Notes: generated by a model not told the origin, from the sequence alone. A stretch of 64,000 nt of DNA from Urbifossiella sp046350095 (GCA_046350095.1 JAXMBA010000003.1:124001-188000); one strand, 5' to 3'. Numbered from the stretch's first letter, positions 17,404 to 26,961 are shown. Numbers and translations are program-made.

Positions 17404-17953
17404 GAGCCACAGGCTCCTCGCCGAGCGCCAGCTCGCGCGACAGCCGGCGGATCACGCGCCGAACGCTCCCCTCGTGCAGCCCCGTCCGCAGGGCGATCTC
17501 CTGCAGCTGCATCCCCTGCCGCCGCAGGTGCAGGATCGGGTGGTGCTCCGGCGGCGTCAGCCGCAGCATCTTCGCCCACAGGTCGTCGCCCTGCGCCGCC
17601 TCACTCGGCGGCACCTGCCGCGTGTCCGCGGCGTCGGGCAGGTCGGCCGGGTCGTCGCGGGTGAACTTCCGCGCCCGGCTGGCGAGCCGGCGGCGGGCGA
17701 TCGTCACCAGCAGCGCCCGCAGGTGGCCGGCGTCGTTCACGACCCACCCGTCGCGGCCGAGCTGGCGGATCACCTGCACCCACACGGATTGCACCACGTC
17801 CACGGAATCGAGATGCGGCCGGAGGCGGTCCGACAACCGGGCGCGAACGACCGCCCGCAGGTACGGCGCGTAGGCGTCGGCGAGGTCGCCGAGGGCCGCG
17901 AGTTCGCCGCGGCCGAGCTGTTCGAGCACGTCCTCAACCGCGTCGTCGGTCAT
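17399..17953 (-). CDS. ECF-type RNA polymerase sigma factor
   Basis: A 184-residue sigma-70-family protein. Region 2 is DSVDVVQSVWVQVIRQLG, with LRALLVTIARRRLASRAR. Region 4 is the helix-turn-helix LQEIALRTGLHEGSVRRVIRR. Length and layout fit ECF factors rather than housekeeping sigma. Its start overlaps the end of the LEDR-motif gene by 20 bases, and the Ser/Thr kinase lies directly downstream. No anti-sigma gene of a familiar kind is seen, so the kinase or the LEDR protein may control it. Confidence 0.92.
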   Translation of the reverse strand: MTDDAVEDVLEQLGRGELAALGDLADAYAPYLRAVVRARLSDRLRPHLDSVDVVQSVWVQVIRQLGRDGWVVNDAGHLRALLVTIARRRLASRARKFTRDDPADLPDAADTRQVPPSEAAQGDDLWAKMLRLTPPEHHPILHLRRQGMQLQEIALRTGLHEGSVRRVIRRLSRELALGEEPVAP

Positions 17954-18761
17954 CGCACTCTCCCCACCCGAGGAACACGGCGTCCGGAGTCGGCCGTGGC
18001 CGGCGGGCGCGGGCGGCGGCCCACCCCGCCCCGCCGAGCAGCGCCGCCGACGCCATCAGCCAGCCGTCGGCGCCCCACCCGTCGGCCGGGACCGGCACCA
18101 GCTCCGCGGCCGCGTCGAGCGCCTGTCGCACGCCCGCTTCCACGGCGATCAGATCGACACCGAACACGCCCGCGAGCGGCACCGCACCGGGCAACTCGAC
18201 CAGCAGCGGCGGGAACTCCCAGGTCACGGGCGGAAGCGGCGTCGGCTCCGGTGCCGCCGGGGACGGCGCGCCTTCGGGCCGCACGACGGCGTCGTCGGTG
18301 GCGGCGGCCGTTAGCGCCGTGGTGGTGAAGGCCGCGGCGCGGAGGCCGGCCGCGGCGGCATCCACGAGCACCCCGGCGGCCGCCGGCGGCGGCGCGGGTA
18401 GAGGAGTCGTGCCGAGCGCGGGTCGCGGTTCGGCGGGGGGTAGGTACGCTGCCGTGGCCGCGGGCTCGGGGTCGGCCTGCATCGCGGCCACGACCAGCGG
18501 CGCGACGCGCTCGGCCGCGGCCGGCTCGGTCCGGGCGGCCGCCCGGACCACGACGACGCTCACGTCGGGCCCGCGGCGCGCGGGGGCGGAGCCGACGTAG
18601 GGGCCGGCGTGGTCGAAGCCGTGCGGGTGATCGCGGACGATCGCCGCGCGCGGGCCGTCGGGTTGGACGGGGCCGGGGCCGTGGTCGAACCCGACGCGGG
18701 ACGGGACGACTCGGTCCTCGAACGACTCCACCTGCGGCCGCGCCCGGCGGGATGCGTCCAT
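17934..18761 (-). CDS. LEDR-motif protein with C-terminal membrane segment
   Basis: A 275-residue protein. It begins with MDASRRARPQVESFEDRVVP, a variant of the N-terminal LEDRxxP motif. The middle is long, alanine- and proline-rich and low in complexity. A possible membrane segment is near the C-terminus (WLMASAALLGGAGWAAARA). I recognise no domain. Its end overlaps the sigma factor start by 20 bases, which suggests a shared transcript. The ATG is preferred to a GTG six codons earlier. Confidence 0.6.
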   Translation of the reverse strand: MDASRRARPQVESFEDRVVPSRVGFDHGPGPVQPDGPRAAIVRDHPHGFDHAGPYVGSAPARRGPDVSVVVVRAAARTEPAAAERVAPLVVAAMQADPEPAATAAYLPPAEPRPALGTTPLPAPPPAAAGVLVDAAAAGLRAAAFTTTALTAAATDDAVVRPEGAPSPAAPEPTPLPPVTWEFPPLLVELPGAVPLAGVFGVDLIAVEAGVRQALDAAAELVPVPADGWGADGWLMASAALLGGAGWAAARARRPRPTPDAVFLGWGECDDRRRG

Positions 18762-18948
18762 GTCGGGTTCCGTTCGCACACGGTCTCATCGCCGCGGGCC
18801 GCCGGAAGCGGGCGCGGCATTTCATTAAACGCCGCCGGTCAAGGCGCCGCGACCGTGCCCGAATTCCGCGCCCGCTCGCGCCGCCGCCGCGCGAGTGACC
18901 GGTAGCGGCCCGCCCGCCGCGTTCCTTCCTCCCGCGGAGCCGACGGCC

Positions 18949-20435
18949 ATGCCCCAAACCCTCAACCTTCTCCCGCTTGAAGACCGCACCACGCCCGCCG
19001 CCTACGCCGCGCGCGCGTCGCCGGCGCCGCCGTCGTGTACGACGACAGCGGCGCCGAGCTGTACCGCGTCGCGTCGCCCTACGGCGACGGCGTCGCCGTC
19101 CGCACCGCCCTCGCCGACGTGACCGGCGACGGCACCGCCGACCTCATCACCGCCCCCGGCAGCGGCGCCGCCCCCACCGTCAACGTGTACGACGGCGCCG
19201 ACCCCGGCCACGCCCTCGTCGCGTCGTTCAGCGCGTTCGAGGCGTCGTTCGCCGGCGGCGTGTACGTCGCGGCCGCAGACATTACCGGCGACGGGTTCGC
19301 CGAGATCGTCGTCGGCGCCGACCTCGGTGGCGGGCCGCGCGCCGTCGTGTTCGACGGCAGCACCGTGGGCGGCGACGCCACCCCGACGGCGCTCGCCGAC
19401 TTCCTGGCGATCGACGACAGCAACTTCCGCGGCGGCATCCGGCTGGCGCTCGGCGACATCAGCGGCGACGGCGTCGCCGACCTCGTGGTGAGCGCCGGGT
19501 TCGGCGGCGGGCCGCGCGTCGCCGCCTACGACGGCGCCTCGCTCGCCCAGGGGCAGACGGTGAAGTTGTTCGCCGACTTCTTCGCGTTCGAGGGGACGCT
19601 CCGCAACGGCGCCTACGTGTCGGTCGGCGACGTGAACGGCGACGGATGCGGCGACCTGGTGTTCGGCGCCGGCCCCGGCGGCGGGCCGCGGGTGCGGGCG
19701 CTCGACGGTCGGGCCGCGATGGACGGCACCGAGACGGAACTGGCCAGCTTCTTCGCCGGCGACCCGGGCAGCCGGCAGGGCGTCGAGCCGGGCGTCGTCA
19801 CGAACGCCGACGGCACCACGTCGATCGTCGGCACCGACGTGGCGACCGGCGAGACGCGGGCGTTCGCACCGAACGGCCGCGGCCGCGGCCGACTCGGCGG
19901 GCACCACGGCGGGCTCGGCGCCCCGCCGTTCGAGGGCTCGTCACTCACCGCCGCCGACGCCGCCGTGGTCGAGTCCGCGCTCACCGCCGCCACCTTCGAC
20001 GGCACCGGCACCGGCACCCTAAGCACGCTCTCGACCACGCCCGGCGGCGCACCCACGTCCGACGACGCCGACGTAACTGTGTCCGTGGACATCGACACCG
20101 CCACCACCACGGCCACCGGCGACGCCCCGCTGCGGCTGCTGAACGTGACCGGCACCGTGACCGTCACCGTCGGCGACGCGGCGCCGGTGCGCTACGCTTT
20201 CACCGGCACGTTCAGCGTGGCCGGCGGCACCGCCGACGCCCCGCGCGGCCGCCTCACCATCCGTGCCACCCCGACGGGCAGCGCCACCGGCTTCACGCTC
20301 AACGGCGTCGTCGCCGAGGACACGCTGACCGTCAGCTGGCTCGTCGTGTCCGACCACTCGACCGGCTCGGGCGGCAGCGTGTTCCAGGTTCGCGGCGTAC
20401 GCGGAACCGACCCGCTGACGCTGACGCAGGCGTGA
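18949..20435 (+). pseudogene. Frameshifted LEDR-motif FG-GAP/VCBS-type repeat protein
   Basis: The N-terminal part starts MPQTLNLLPLEDRTTPA at 18949. The main part continues in another frame with YDDSGAELYRVASPYGDG. Removing one gc unit from the (gc)4g run at 19009-19017 joins the frames into one product of about 494 residues. The body has FG-GAP-like calcium-binding motifs (DVTGDGTADL, DITGDGFAEI, DISGDGVADL, DVNGDGCGDL). Such proteins form beta-propellers on the cell surface. It may be a sequencing error, a dead gene, or a slippage switch. The next gene has the same kind of body. Confidence 0.75.
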
Positions 20436-20453
20436 GCGGGGAATCCTTTCACC

Positions 20454-20484
20454 CGGGTGCCGCGTCTACAATGCGCGGCACCCG
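20454..20484. repeat. Short perfect hairpin between FG-GAP genes
   Basis: cgggtgccgcg at 20454-20464 pairs perfectly with 20474-20484 around a 9-base loop. It sits 18 bases after one stop and 21 bases before the next start. It may be a terminator stem without a T-tract, or a small repeat. Confidence 0.6.
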
Positions 20485-20505
20485 CACCCGTCGCTCCGGA
20501 GCGTA

Positions 20506-22332
20506 ATGCACACCCGTCCGCGCGTCGCCCTGGAAGTGCTCGAAGCCCGCGAGATGCCGGCGGTAAACGTCGTCGTCGACTACTCCTTCGACTCCTCCGG
20601 CTTCTTCGCCGACGCCACCCGCCGGGCCGTCGTGGAGCAAGCCGCGGCCGACCTCGGCGCCCGCCTCGACACGCCGCTCGCGGCCGTCGATCCGTCCGGG
20701 AACAGCTGGACCGAGATCTTCACGAACCCGGCCACCGGCGGCAGCGGCCGCGTCAGCAACGCCGCGCTACCGGCGAACACGCTCGTGGTGTACGTCGGCG
20801 CCCGCGAACTCGGCGGCACCACCATCGGCTCCGGCGGCCCCGGCACGTTCTCGGCGTCGGGCTCGTCGGCGTTCCGGACGCTGCTGAACACCCGCGCCCC
20901 GAACGGCAGCACCGCCTGGGGCGGCAGCGTCGCCTTCGACACGAGCACGAACTGGTACTTCGGCACGAGCGCCGCCGGCGTCGGCCGCACGCAGACCGAC
21001 TTCTACTCCGTCGCCGTCCACGAGATCGGCCACGTCCTCGGCATCGGCACGTCGTCGCGCTGGACGGCGCAGGTCAGCGGCAGCACGTTCGTCGGCCCGA
21101 ACGCGGTCGCGGTGTACGGCGGCCCGGTGCCGCTGGCGGCGGGCGGCTCGCACTGGCGCGACGGCGTGACGGTGAATGGCCAGCCGGCGAGCCTCGACCC
21201 GACCACGACGACCGGCACCCGCATCCCGTTCTCGGCGCTCGACTTCGCCGCGCTCGAAGACCTCGGCTGGACGGTCGGCGACGGCACCACTTCCACCCCG
21301 GTGACGACGCAGGCGACGAGCCGCCCGTGGTCCGGCACGTGGACCTCGCTCGCCGGCCGCGACGTGGTCGTGCTCAGCGGCGTGACCGCCGGCACGGCCC
21401 GCGTCTTCGTGGCGAACGCGGCCGGCACCCTCACCGCCGTCGGGCCGACGATCACGCCCTTCGTCGGCGGCTCGGTGGTCCGCGCCACGGTCGGCGACTT
21501 CAACGGCGACGGCACCGCCGACCTGGCGTTCGCCACCGGGCCGGGCGCGACCGCGGCGGTGCGCATCTTGAACGGCCGGACCGGCGCCGACCTGGGCGGC
21601 CTCACGAAGGTGCTGGACGGCTTCGGCGGCGGCGTGTACGTTGCCGCCGGCGACCTGGACGGCGACGGCCGCGACGAGCTGGCCGTGTCGGCGGACGCCG
21701 GCGGCGGCACCCGCGTGACCGTGTTCCGGGTGGCCCGCACCCTGACCACGGCGGCCGACTTCATCGCGCTGGACGACCCGAACTTCCGCGGCGGCAGCCG
21801 GGTGGCGGTCGGCGACGTGAACCGCGACGGCGCGGCCGACCTGGTGGTGGGCGCCGGCATCGGGGGCGGCCCGCGGGTGGCGGTGTACGCGGGCAAGTCG
21901 GTGCTGGCGGGCTCGCCGGCGCGGCTGATCCCCGACTTCTTCGCGCTCGACTCGTCGCTGCGGAGCGGCGTGTTCATCACGGCCGCGGACCTGGACGCGG
22001 ACGGCTTCGCGGACCTGGCCTACGGCACCGGCGACACGGGCGGCCCGCGGCTGCGGGTCGTGTCGGGTGCGGTGCTGGTGGCGAACCCGGGCGTGCGGGC
22101 GGACCAGTTGCCGGCGGCGGCCGACTTCTTCGCCTTCGACGAGGCCGACCGCAGCGGCCTGCGGGTGGCCGGCCGCGACCTGGACGGCGACGGCCGGGCC
22201 GAACTGGTGGTGGCGAGCGGCGCGAAGGCGGCGGCGCGGGTGCGGGTGCTGTCGCTCGCGGACCTGGCGACGGCCCCGACGTTCGACCCGTTCGGCGGCG
22301 CCGCGGCGCTGGACGGCGTGTACGTGGGCTGA
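20506..22332 (+). CDS. Surface metzincin-type metalloprotease with FG-GAP repeats
   Basis: A 608-residue protein. The N-terminus is an LEDR-like motif (VALEVLEAREMPA). The protease domain has HEIGHVLGIGT (His172, Glu173, His176), and position 11, where many metzincins have the third His, is Thr. The later GGSHWRDG (His216) fits the third zinc ligand of leishmanolysin-like (M8-type) enzymes. A Met-turn methionine is not obvious. From about residue 290 there are FG-GAP-like repeats (GDFNGDGTADL, GDLDGDGRDEL, GDVNRDGAADL). It is probably anchored or displayed outside the cell and degrades proteins there. Target unknown. Confidence 0.8.
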   Translation: MHTRPRVALEVLEAREMPAVNVVVDYSFDSSGFFADATRRAVVEQAAADLGARLDTPLAAVDPSGNSWTEIFTNPATGGSGRVSNAALPANTLVVYVGARELGGTTIGSGGPGTFSASGSSAFRTLLNTRAPNGSTAWGGSVAFDTSTNWYFGTSAAGVGRTQTDFYSVAVHEIGHVLGIGTSSRWTAQVSGSTFVGPNAVAVYGGPVPLAAGGSHWRDGVTVNGQPASLDPTTTTGTRIPFSALDFAALEDLGWTVGDGTTSTPVTTQATSRPWSGTWTSLAGRDVVVLSGVTAGTARVFVANAAGTLTAVGPTITPFVGGSVVRATVGDFNGDGTADLAFATGPGATAAVRILNGRTGADLGGLTKVLDGFGGGVYVAAGDLDGDGRDELAVSADAGGGTRVTVFRVARTLTTAADFIALDDPNFRGGSRVAVGDVNRDGAADLVVGAGIGGGPRVAVYAGKSVLAGSPARLIPDFFALDSSLRSGVFITAADLDADGFADLAYGTGDTGGPRLRVVSGAVLVANPGVRADQLPAAADFFAFDEADRSGLRVAGRDLDGDGRAELVVASGAKAAARVRVLSLADLATAPTFDPFGGAAALDGVYVG

Positions 22333-22355
22333 GGCCGGCGTGGTATCATGGCCGC

Positions 22356-22362
22356 AGGAGGT
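22356..22362 (+). promoter_or_regulatory. Strong ribosome-binding site AGGAGGT
   Basis: AGGAGGT lies 5 bases before the ATG at 22368. It fixes the start of the DUF4058 gene within a much longer open frame. Confidence 0.8.
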
Positions 22363-22367
22363 GGCCG

Positions 22368-23114
22368 ATGCCCGTTCACGACTGGACCCGGGTCGACGCC
22401 GGGCTGTTCCACGCCTTCCACCAGAGCTGGGCCGTCCACATCCAGGACGCCCTCAACGGCGGCGTCCTCCCGCCGGAGTACCTCGCGCTCGTCGAGCAGC
22501 GCGTCGGCGGGCCGATCCCCGACGTGCTCACCCTCCAGCTCCCCCGCGGGAAGCGAAATCCGACGGCCGATGCCGGCGGGGTTGCAACCGCCCCCGCGCC
22601 GGCGCCTCGGAGCGTCCGCCGCGCCCGCCGCGACGCCTACGCCCGCCGGGCCAACCGCGTCACCGTCCGCCACCGGCACGGCGAGGTCGTCGCCGTCATT
22701 GAGATCGTGTCGCCGGGGAACAAGGCCACGGCGGGCGAGTTCCAGACGTTCGTGCGCAAGGCCGCGAACCTCCTCACCGAGGACGTGAACCTGCTCGTCG
22801 TGGACCTGTTCCCGCCCGGGAAGCACGACCCGGACCGCGTGCACGAAGCGATCTGGCGCGAGCTGAACGAGGACGAGTCGGAGGGCGACTCGACCGGCGT
22901 GTTCCCGCCGACGGAGCCGGTGACGCTGGTGTCGTTCGACGCCGGGCCGCGGGTGATGTACGCCGAGGCGGCGGCGGTCGGCGGGCCGCTGCCGGACATG
23001 CCGGTGTTCCTGCGGCCCGAGTTTCACGTTCCTGTACCGCTGGAGCGGACCTACGCGACGACGTGGAACCACTACCCCGTCGCGCTCCGCGAACTCCTCG
23101 AAGAGCCGGCATGA
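22368..23114 (+). CDS. DUF4058 family protein
   Basis: A 248-residue protein. It opens with MPVHDWTRVDAGLFHAFHQ and contains VIEIVSPGNKATAGEFQTFVRKA, both typical of DUF4058 proteins, which are abundant in planctomycetes and cyanobacteria. The IEIVSPGNK segment recalls PD-(D/E)XK nuclease-like folds, but activity is unproven. It ends in an ATGA overlap with the next gene, so the two are likely co-translated. Confidence 0.8.
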   Translation: MPVHDWTRVDAGLFHAFHQSWAVHIQDALNGGVLPPEYLALVEQRVGGPIPDVLTLQLPRGKRNPTADAGGVATAPAPAPRSVRRARRDAYARRANRVTVRHRHGEVVAVIEIVSPGNKATAGEFQTFVRKAANLLTEDVNLLVVDLFPPGKHDPDRVHEAIWRELNEDESEGDSTGVFPPTEPVTLVSFDAGPRVMYAEAAAVGGPLPDMPVFLRPEFHVPVPLERTYATTWNHYPVALRELLEEPA

Positions 23115-23482
23115 CCCGCGCCGCCGTCGTCCGCCGGTGGGTGCTCGGGCTGGCGTTCGTCGCCGCCGGCGTCAACCACTTCGTGCAGCCCGACTTCTAC
23201 ACCCGCCTCATGCCCCCGTACCTGCCGTGGCACGCGGAACTGGTGTTCCTCAGCGGCGTCGCCGAGGTCGCGCTCGGACTGCTGGCACTGCCGGCCCGCA
23301 CCGCCCCGGCCGCCGGCTGGGGGCTCGTCGCGCTGCTCGTCGCCGTCTTCCCGGCGAACGTCCACATGGCGATGAACCCCGAGCTGTTCCCCGAGATTCC
23401 GGCGTGGGTGCCGTACGCGCGGCTGCCGCTCCAGGGCGTTTTCATCTGGTGGGCGTACCGCTGGACGCGGGGGGCGAGCTGA
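23111..23482 (+). CDS. DoxX-like four-helix membrane protein
   Basis: A 123-residue protein with about four membrane helices (VLGLAFVAAGVNHFVQPDFY, ELVFLSGVAEVALGLLAL, GWGLVALLVAVFPANVHMAM, LPLQGVFIWWAYRW). The AGxxHF motif is typical of DoxX/SURF4-like proteins. Start overlaps the stop of DUF4058 (ATGA), and its stop overlaps the next start (TGATG), so it sits in a tightly packed operon. Confidence 0.8.
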   Translation: MTRAAVVRRWVLGLAFVAAGVNHFVQPDFYTRLMPPYLPWHAELVFLSGVAEVALGLLALPARTAPAAGWGLVALLVAVFPANVHMAMNPELFPEIPAWVPYARLPLQGVFIWWAYRWTRGAS

Positions 23483-24447
23483 TGCGCGTGTCCGTCGCGC
23501 TGTGTACCTTCAGCGGCGAGCGGTTCCTGCCGGAGCAACTCGCCAGCGTCCGCGGACAGGACCGTCTGCCGGACGAACTCGTCGCCTGCGACGACGGCTC
23601 GACCGACCGCACCGTCGAGCTGCTGCGGGCGTTCGCGGCCGAGGCGCCGTTCCGCGTCCGCTTGGAGGTGAACCCGGCGCGGCTGGGGTCGTCGGCCAAC
23701 TTTGCCCGCGCCGTGTCGCTCTGCACCGGAAGCCTGATCGCGCTGTGCGACCAGGACGACGTGTGGCGGCCCGACAAGCTCGCGACGCTGGAGGCGGCGC
23801 TGGCCGCCGACCCGGGCGCGAACTTCGCCTTCTCCGACGCCGACGTGGTGGACGAACACGGGACGCCGCTCGGCTACACGCTGTGGCGGTCGATCGGCTT
23901 CGGCGCCCGGGAGCGGCGGCGGTTCGCGGCCGGGGACGGGTTCGCGTGCCTGCTGCGCCGCTACCGCGTCACGGGGGCGACGATGATGTTTCGCGCGGCG
24001 CTGCGCGACCTCCTGCTGCCGGTGCCGCCGGGGTGGGTTCACGACGCCTGGTTCGCGCTCGTGCTGACGGTGGTCGGCCGCGGGGTGCCGATCGCGGAGC
24101 CGCTCGTTCACTACCGCCGGCACTCGGGCCAGCAAGTCGGTGCGACGCTGCGGACGATGCTCGACGAACTCGACCACGCCAGCCGGCTCAACCCCAACGC
24201 CTGCGACGCCGTCGCCGACCGGTACGCGGCGGCGCTGGCACGGCTGGAGAAGCTACCGGGGGTGACCGCGGAGAAGCTCGCTCTGCTGGCGGGTAAGGTG
24301 GCGTTCCACCGCAAGCGTGCGTGGCTGCGGCGGCGACCGTGGCTCCCGGCACGGCTGCCGGGGGTGGTCGCGGAGTGGTGGCGCGGCAACTACGGCCGCT
24401 ACGCCCGCGGCGTGCTGGCGGCCGGGCAGGACGTGTTACTCCGCTGA
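23482..24447 (+). CDS. Family 2 glycosyltransferase
   Basis: A 321-residue cytosolic enzyme with a GT-A fold. It has VALCTFSGERFLPEQLAS, the nucleotide-binding DDGSTDRT and the metal-binding DQDDVWRP. FSDADVVDEHG and a later WVHDAWF support a GT2 enzyme adding a sugar to a polysaccharide or lipid carrier. It has no clear membrane segments. It is the last gene of a three-gene translationally coupled operon. Its end overlaps the convergent next gene by 12 bases. Confidence 0.9.
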   Translation: MRVSVALCTFSGERFLPEQLASVRGQDRLPDELVACDDGSTDRTVELLRAFAAEAPFRVRLEVNPARLGSSANFARAVSLCTGSLIALCDQDDVWRPDKLATLEAALAADPGANFAFSDADVVDEHGTPLGYTLWRSIGFGARERRRFAAGDGFACLLRRYRVTGATMMFRAALRDLLLPVPPGWVHDAWFALVLTVVGRGVPIAEPLVHYRRHSGQQVGATLRTMLDELDHASRLNPNACDAVADRYAAALARLEKLPGVTAEKLALLAGKVAFHRKRAWLRRRPWLPARLPGVVAEWWRGNYGRYARGVLAAGQDVLLR

Positions 24448-25044
24448 GTCGCGCACCGGCAGTGCCTCGCGGACCAGGTGCGGGGCGAGCTTCTCGGCCA
24501 GCGCCAGCCCGCCGAACAGCACGCCGCAGTAGAACAGGTCGCCGACCAGCGCCGTGCGGTAGAACGGCACCGCCGCCGCGTAGCACTCCACGAGGCCGTC
24601 CCACGTCGGGGCGTACATCGCCAGCGGGCCGCCGAACAGCGACTCGCTCCACACGAACAGGTTCGTCACCCCGAAGAACAGCAGCGACCCGCCGACCGTC
24701 GCCAGCGCCACCGACGCGACGCCGATGCGGTCGCGCAGCAGGAACCCGACGCCCGCCACGGCCGCGACCGTCAGGTAGATGATGACCGTCCAGTGGTAGA
24801 AGCCGGTGCCGCCGGCGAGCCAGCCGTCGAGCCAGCCGTAGTGGATGCCGACCTGGAGGGCGGCGTCACTGAGGAACATGGCGGCGACGGGCATGGTCAG
24901 CCCCAGCCACCACGGGCGCATGGTGGCGGCGGCGAACAGCGCCAGGGCCGTCACCGGGGCGAAGTTCGGCGGGTGCGGGGCGAGCCGCGCCAGCGCCGCC
25001 AGCACCACGACCCCGGCCATCACCCCCACGCGGTACCCTGTCAT
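24436..25044 (-). CDS. DUF6580-like small membrane transport-type protein
   Basis: A 202-residue protein with about five membrane helices, beginning RVGVMAGVVVLAALARLAPHPPNFAPVTALALFA. The HPPNFAP motif with a following FAAATMRP matches the DUF6580 family, which resembles ECF-transporter substrate-binding components. Function unproven. It is divergent from the radical SAM gene and convergent with the GT2 gene. The second in-frame ATG is chosen as start. Confidence 0.7.
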   Translation of the reverse strand: MTGYRVGVMAGVVVLAALARLAPHPPNFAPVTALALFAAATMRPWWLGLTMPVAAMFLSDAALQVGIHYGWLDGWLAGGTGFYHWTVIIYLTVAAVAGVGFLLRDRIGVASVALATVGGSLLFFGVTNLFVWSESLFGGPLAMYAPTWDGLVECYAAAVPFYRTALVGDLFYCGVLFGGLALAEKLAPHLVREALPVRDSAE

Positions 25045-25143
25045 CGGCGTCCCCGGACCGAACACGCGGCGTCTCGTCTACTATTCATACCGCCCGCCCG
25101 CCGCTACGGTAACCCCGACCGCCCGCCCGAAGGACTCGCACCC

Positions 25144-26961
25144 ATGATCAACACCCGCTTGCGCGACGCCGTCCTCGGCGTGCTGCCGCGCGTCCTCAAG
25201 CCCGGCCAGTACATCGGCGGCGAGTTCAACAGCGTCGTCAAGGACCACCGCACCGTCCGCGGCAAGCTGTGCCTCTCCTTCGCCGACGCCTACGAGCTCG
25301 GCATGAGCCACCACGGGCTCCAGGTGCTGTACAGCATCATGAACCGCGACCCGCAGTGGGCCTGCGAGCGCGTGTTCACCCCCTGGCCCGACTTCGTCGC
25401 GCGGCTGAAGAAGCACGGCCTCCCCCTCTACAGCCTCGAAACGTTCACGCCGCTGCGCGAGTTCGACGTGCTCGGCTTCAGCCTCCAGTACGAGGTCTGC
25501 TACACGAACATCCTCGGCATGCTCGACCTCGGCGGCGTGCCGCTGATGAGCGACGAGCGCACGCTCGACGACCCGCTCGTGATCTGCGGCGGCCCCGGGG
25601 CGCAGAACCCGGAGGTGCTGGCGCCGTTCGTGGACGTGTTCATCGTCGGCGACGGCGAGGAGAGCCTGCCGTGGCTGATGGACAAGTGGATGAGCCTGAA
25701 GGAGCGCGGCGGGCAGAGCCGGCACGACATGATCGGCGAGCTGGTCGCCAGCGTGGCCGACGGCGGGTGGGCGCCGTGGGCGTACGCGCCGGCGTTCTAC
25801 TCGCCCGAGTACAAGGCCGACGGCACGCTCGCGCGGCTCGCCCGCACCCGGTCGGACGTGCCGGCCCAAATCACCGCCTGCACGATCCGCCAGGACTTCG
25901 ACGACATCCCGCTGCCGACGACGCCGATCGTGTCGAACATCGCCACGACGCACGACCGCATCGCCATCGAGATCATGCGCGGCTGCCCGTGGCAGTGCCG
26001 GTTCTGCCAGAGCACCGTCATCAAGCGGCCGCTGCGCGTGCGGAGCGTCGAGTGCATCGTGAACGCAGCGCTCGAGAGCTACCGCAACACGGGGTACAAC
26101 GAGATCAGCTTGCTGTCGCTGAGTTCGAGCGACTACCCGCACTTCGAAGAGCTGGTGACGCGGATGCACGAGGTGTTCCACCCGCTCGGGGTGAACGTGA
26201 GCGTGCCGAGCCTCCGCGTCAACCACCAGTGGCGCTCGCTGCCCAAACTCATCAAGGGCATCCGCACCCAGGGGCTGACGCTGGCGCCGGAAGTCGCGCG
26301 CGACGACATGCGCGACCAGATCCGCAAGCCGATCGACAACGCCGACCTGTTCGAGGGGTGCCGCGAGGCGTTCAAGCAGGGCTTCCGGCGGGTGAAGCTG
26401 TACTTCCTGTGCGGCCTCCCCGGCGAGCGGCCGGCCGACCTCGACGGCATCGTGGACCTGAGCGAGCAGATCAGCGACATCGGCCGGCAGGTGACGGGCC
26501 GATTCACGGACGTGGTGGCGAGCGTGTCGAACTTCGTGCCGAAGCCGCACACGCCGTACCAGTGGAACGGGATGCAGACGCGCGAGTACTTCCGCTGGGC
26601 CGGCGACTACCTGCACCGCCGGAAGCGGCTGAAGAGCGTGAAGGTGAAGCAGCACAACATCGAGCGGAGCCTGCTGGAGGGCCTGCTGACGCGCGGCGAC
26701 CGCCGCACGGCGCCGGTGCTGCTGGAGGCCTACCGCCGCGGCGCCGGCCTGGACGCGTGGGACGAGTGCTTCAAGCCGGAGCTGTGGTGGAAGGTGGTGG
26801 CGGACATGGGGGTGGATTTCGCGTGGTACGCGCAGCGTCAGCGGCCGACGGACGAGGTGCTGCCGTGGGACGTGATCAACGTGAAGAAGGGGCGGGCGTA
26901 CCTGGAGAAGGAGCAGGCCCGTAGCGTGGTGCAGCTGGGGGTGATGGCCGAGGCGACGTGA
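25144..26961 (+). CDS. B12-binding radical SAM protein (TIGR03960-like)
   Basis: A 605-residue enzyme. The N-terminal half has a cobalamin-binding-like Rossmann segment (FDVLGFSLQYEVCYTNILGML, VICGGPGAQNPE, FIVGDGEESL). The radical SAM cluster motif CPWQCRFC (Cys281, 285, 288) follows, with the motif LSLSSSDYPHFEEL. These match an uncharacterised family often found fused to or beside a DUF2344 protein; none is seen here. The substrate is not known, and roles in tRNA or translation chemistry have been suggested by gene context in other genomes. The 3' end of this gene is partly copied at 28191-28247. Confidence 0.9.
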   Translation: MINTRLRDAVLGVLPRVLKPGQYIGGEFNSVVKDHRTVRGKLCLSFADAYELGMSHHGLQVLYSIMNRDPQWACERVFTPWPDFVARLKKHGLPLYSLETFTPLREFDVLGFSLQYEVCYTNILGMLDLGGVPLMSDERTLDDPLVICGGPGAQNPEVLAPFVDVFIVGDGEESLPWLMDKWMSLKERGGQSRHDMIGELVASVADGGWAPWAYAPAFYSPEYKADGTLARLARTRSDVPAQITACTIRQDFDDIPLPTTPIVSNIATTHDRIAIEIMRGCPWQCRFCQSTVIKRPLRVRSVECIVNAALESYRNTGYNEISLLSLSSSDYPHFEELVTRMHEVFHPLGVNVSVPSLRVNHQWRSLPKLIKGIRTQGLTLAPEVARDDMRDQIRKPIDNADLFEGCREAFKQGFRRVKLYFLCGLPGERPADLDGIVDLSEQISDIGRQVTGRFTDVVASVSNFVPKPHTPYQWNGMQTREYFRWAGDYLHRRKRLKSVKVKQHNIERSLLEGLLTRGDRRTAPVLLEAYRRGAGLDAWDECFKPELWWKVVADMGVDFAWYAQRQRPTDEVLPWDVINVKKGRAYLEKEQARSVVQLGVMAEAT

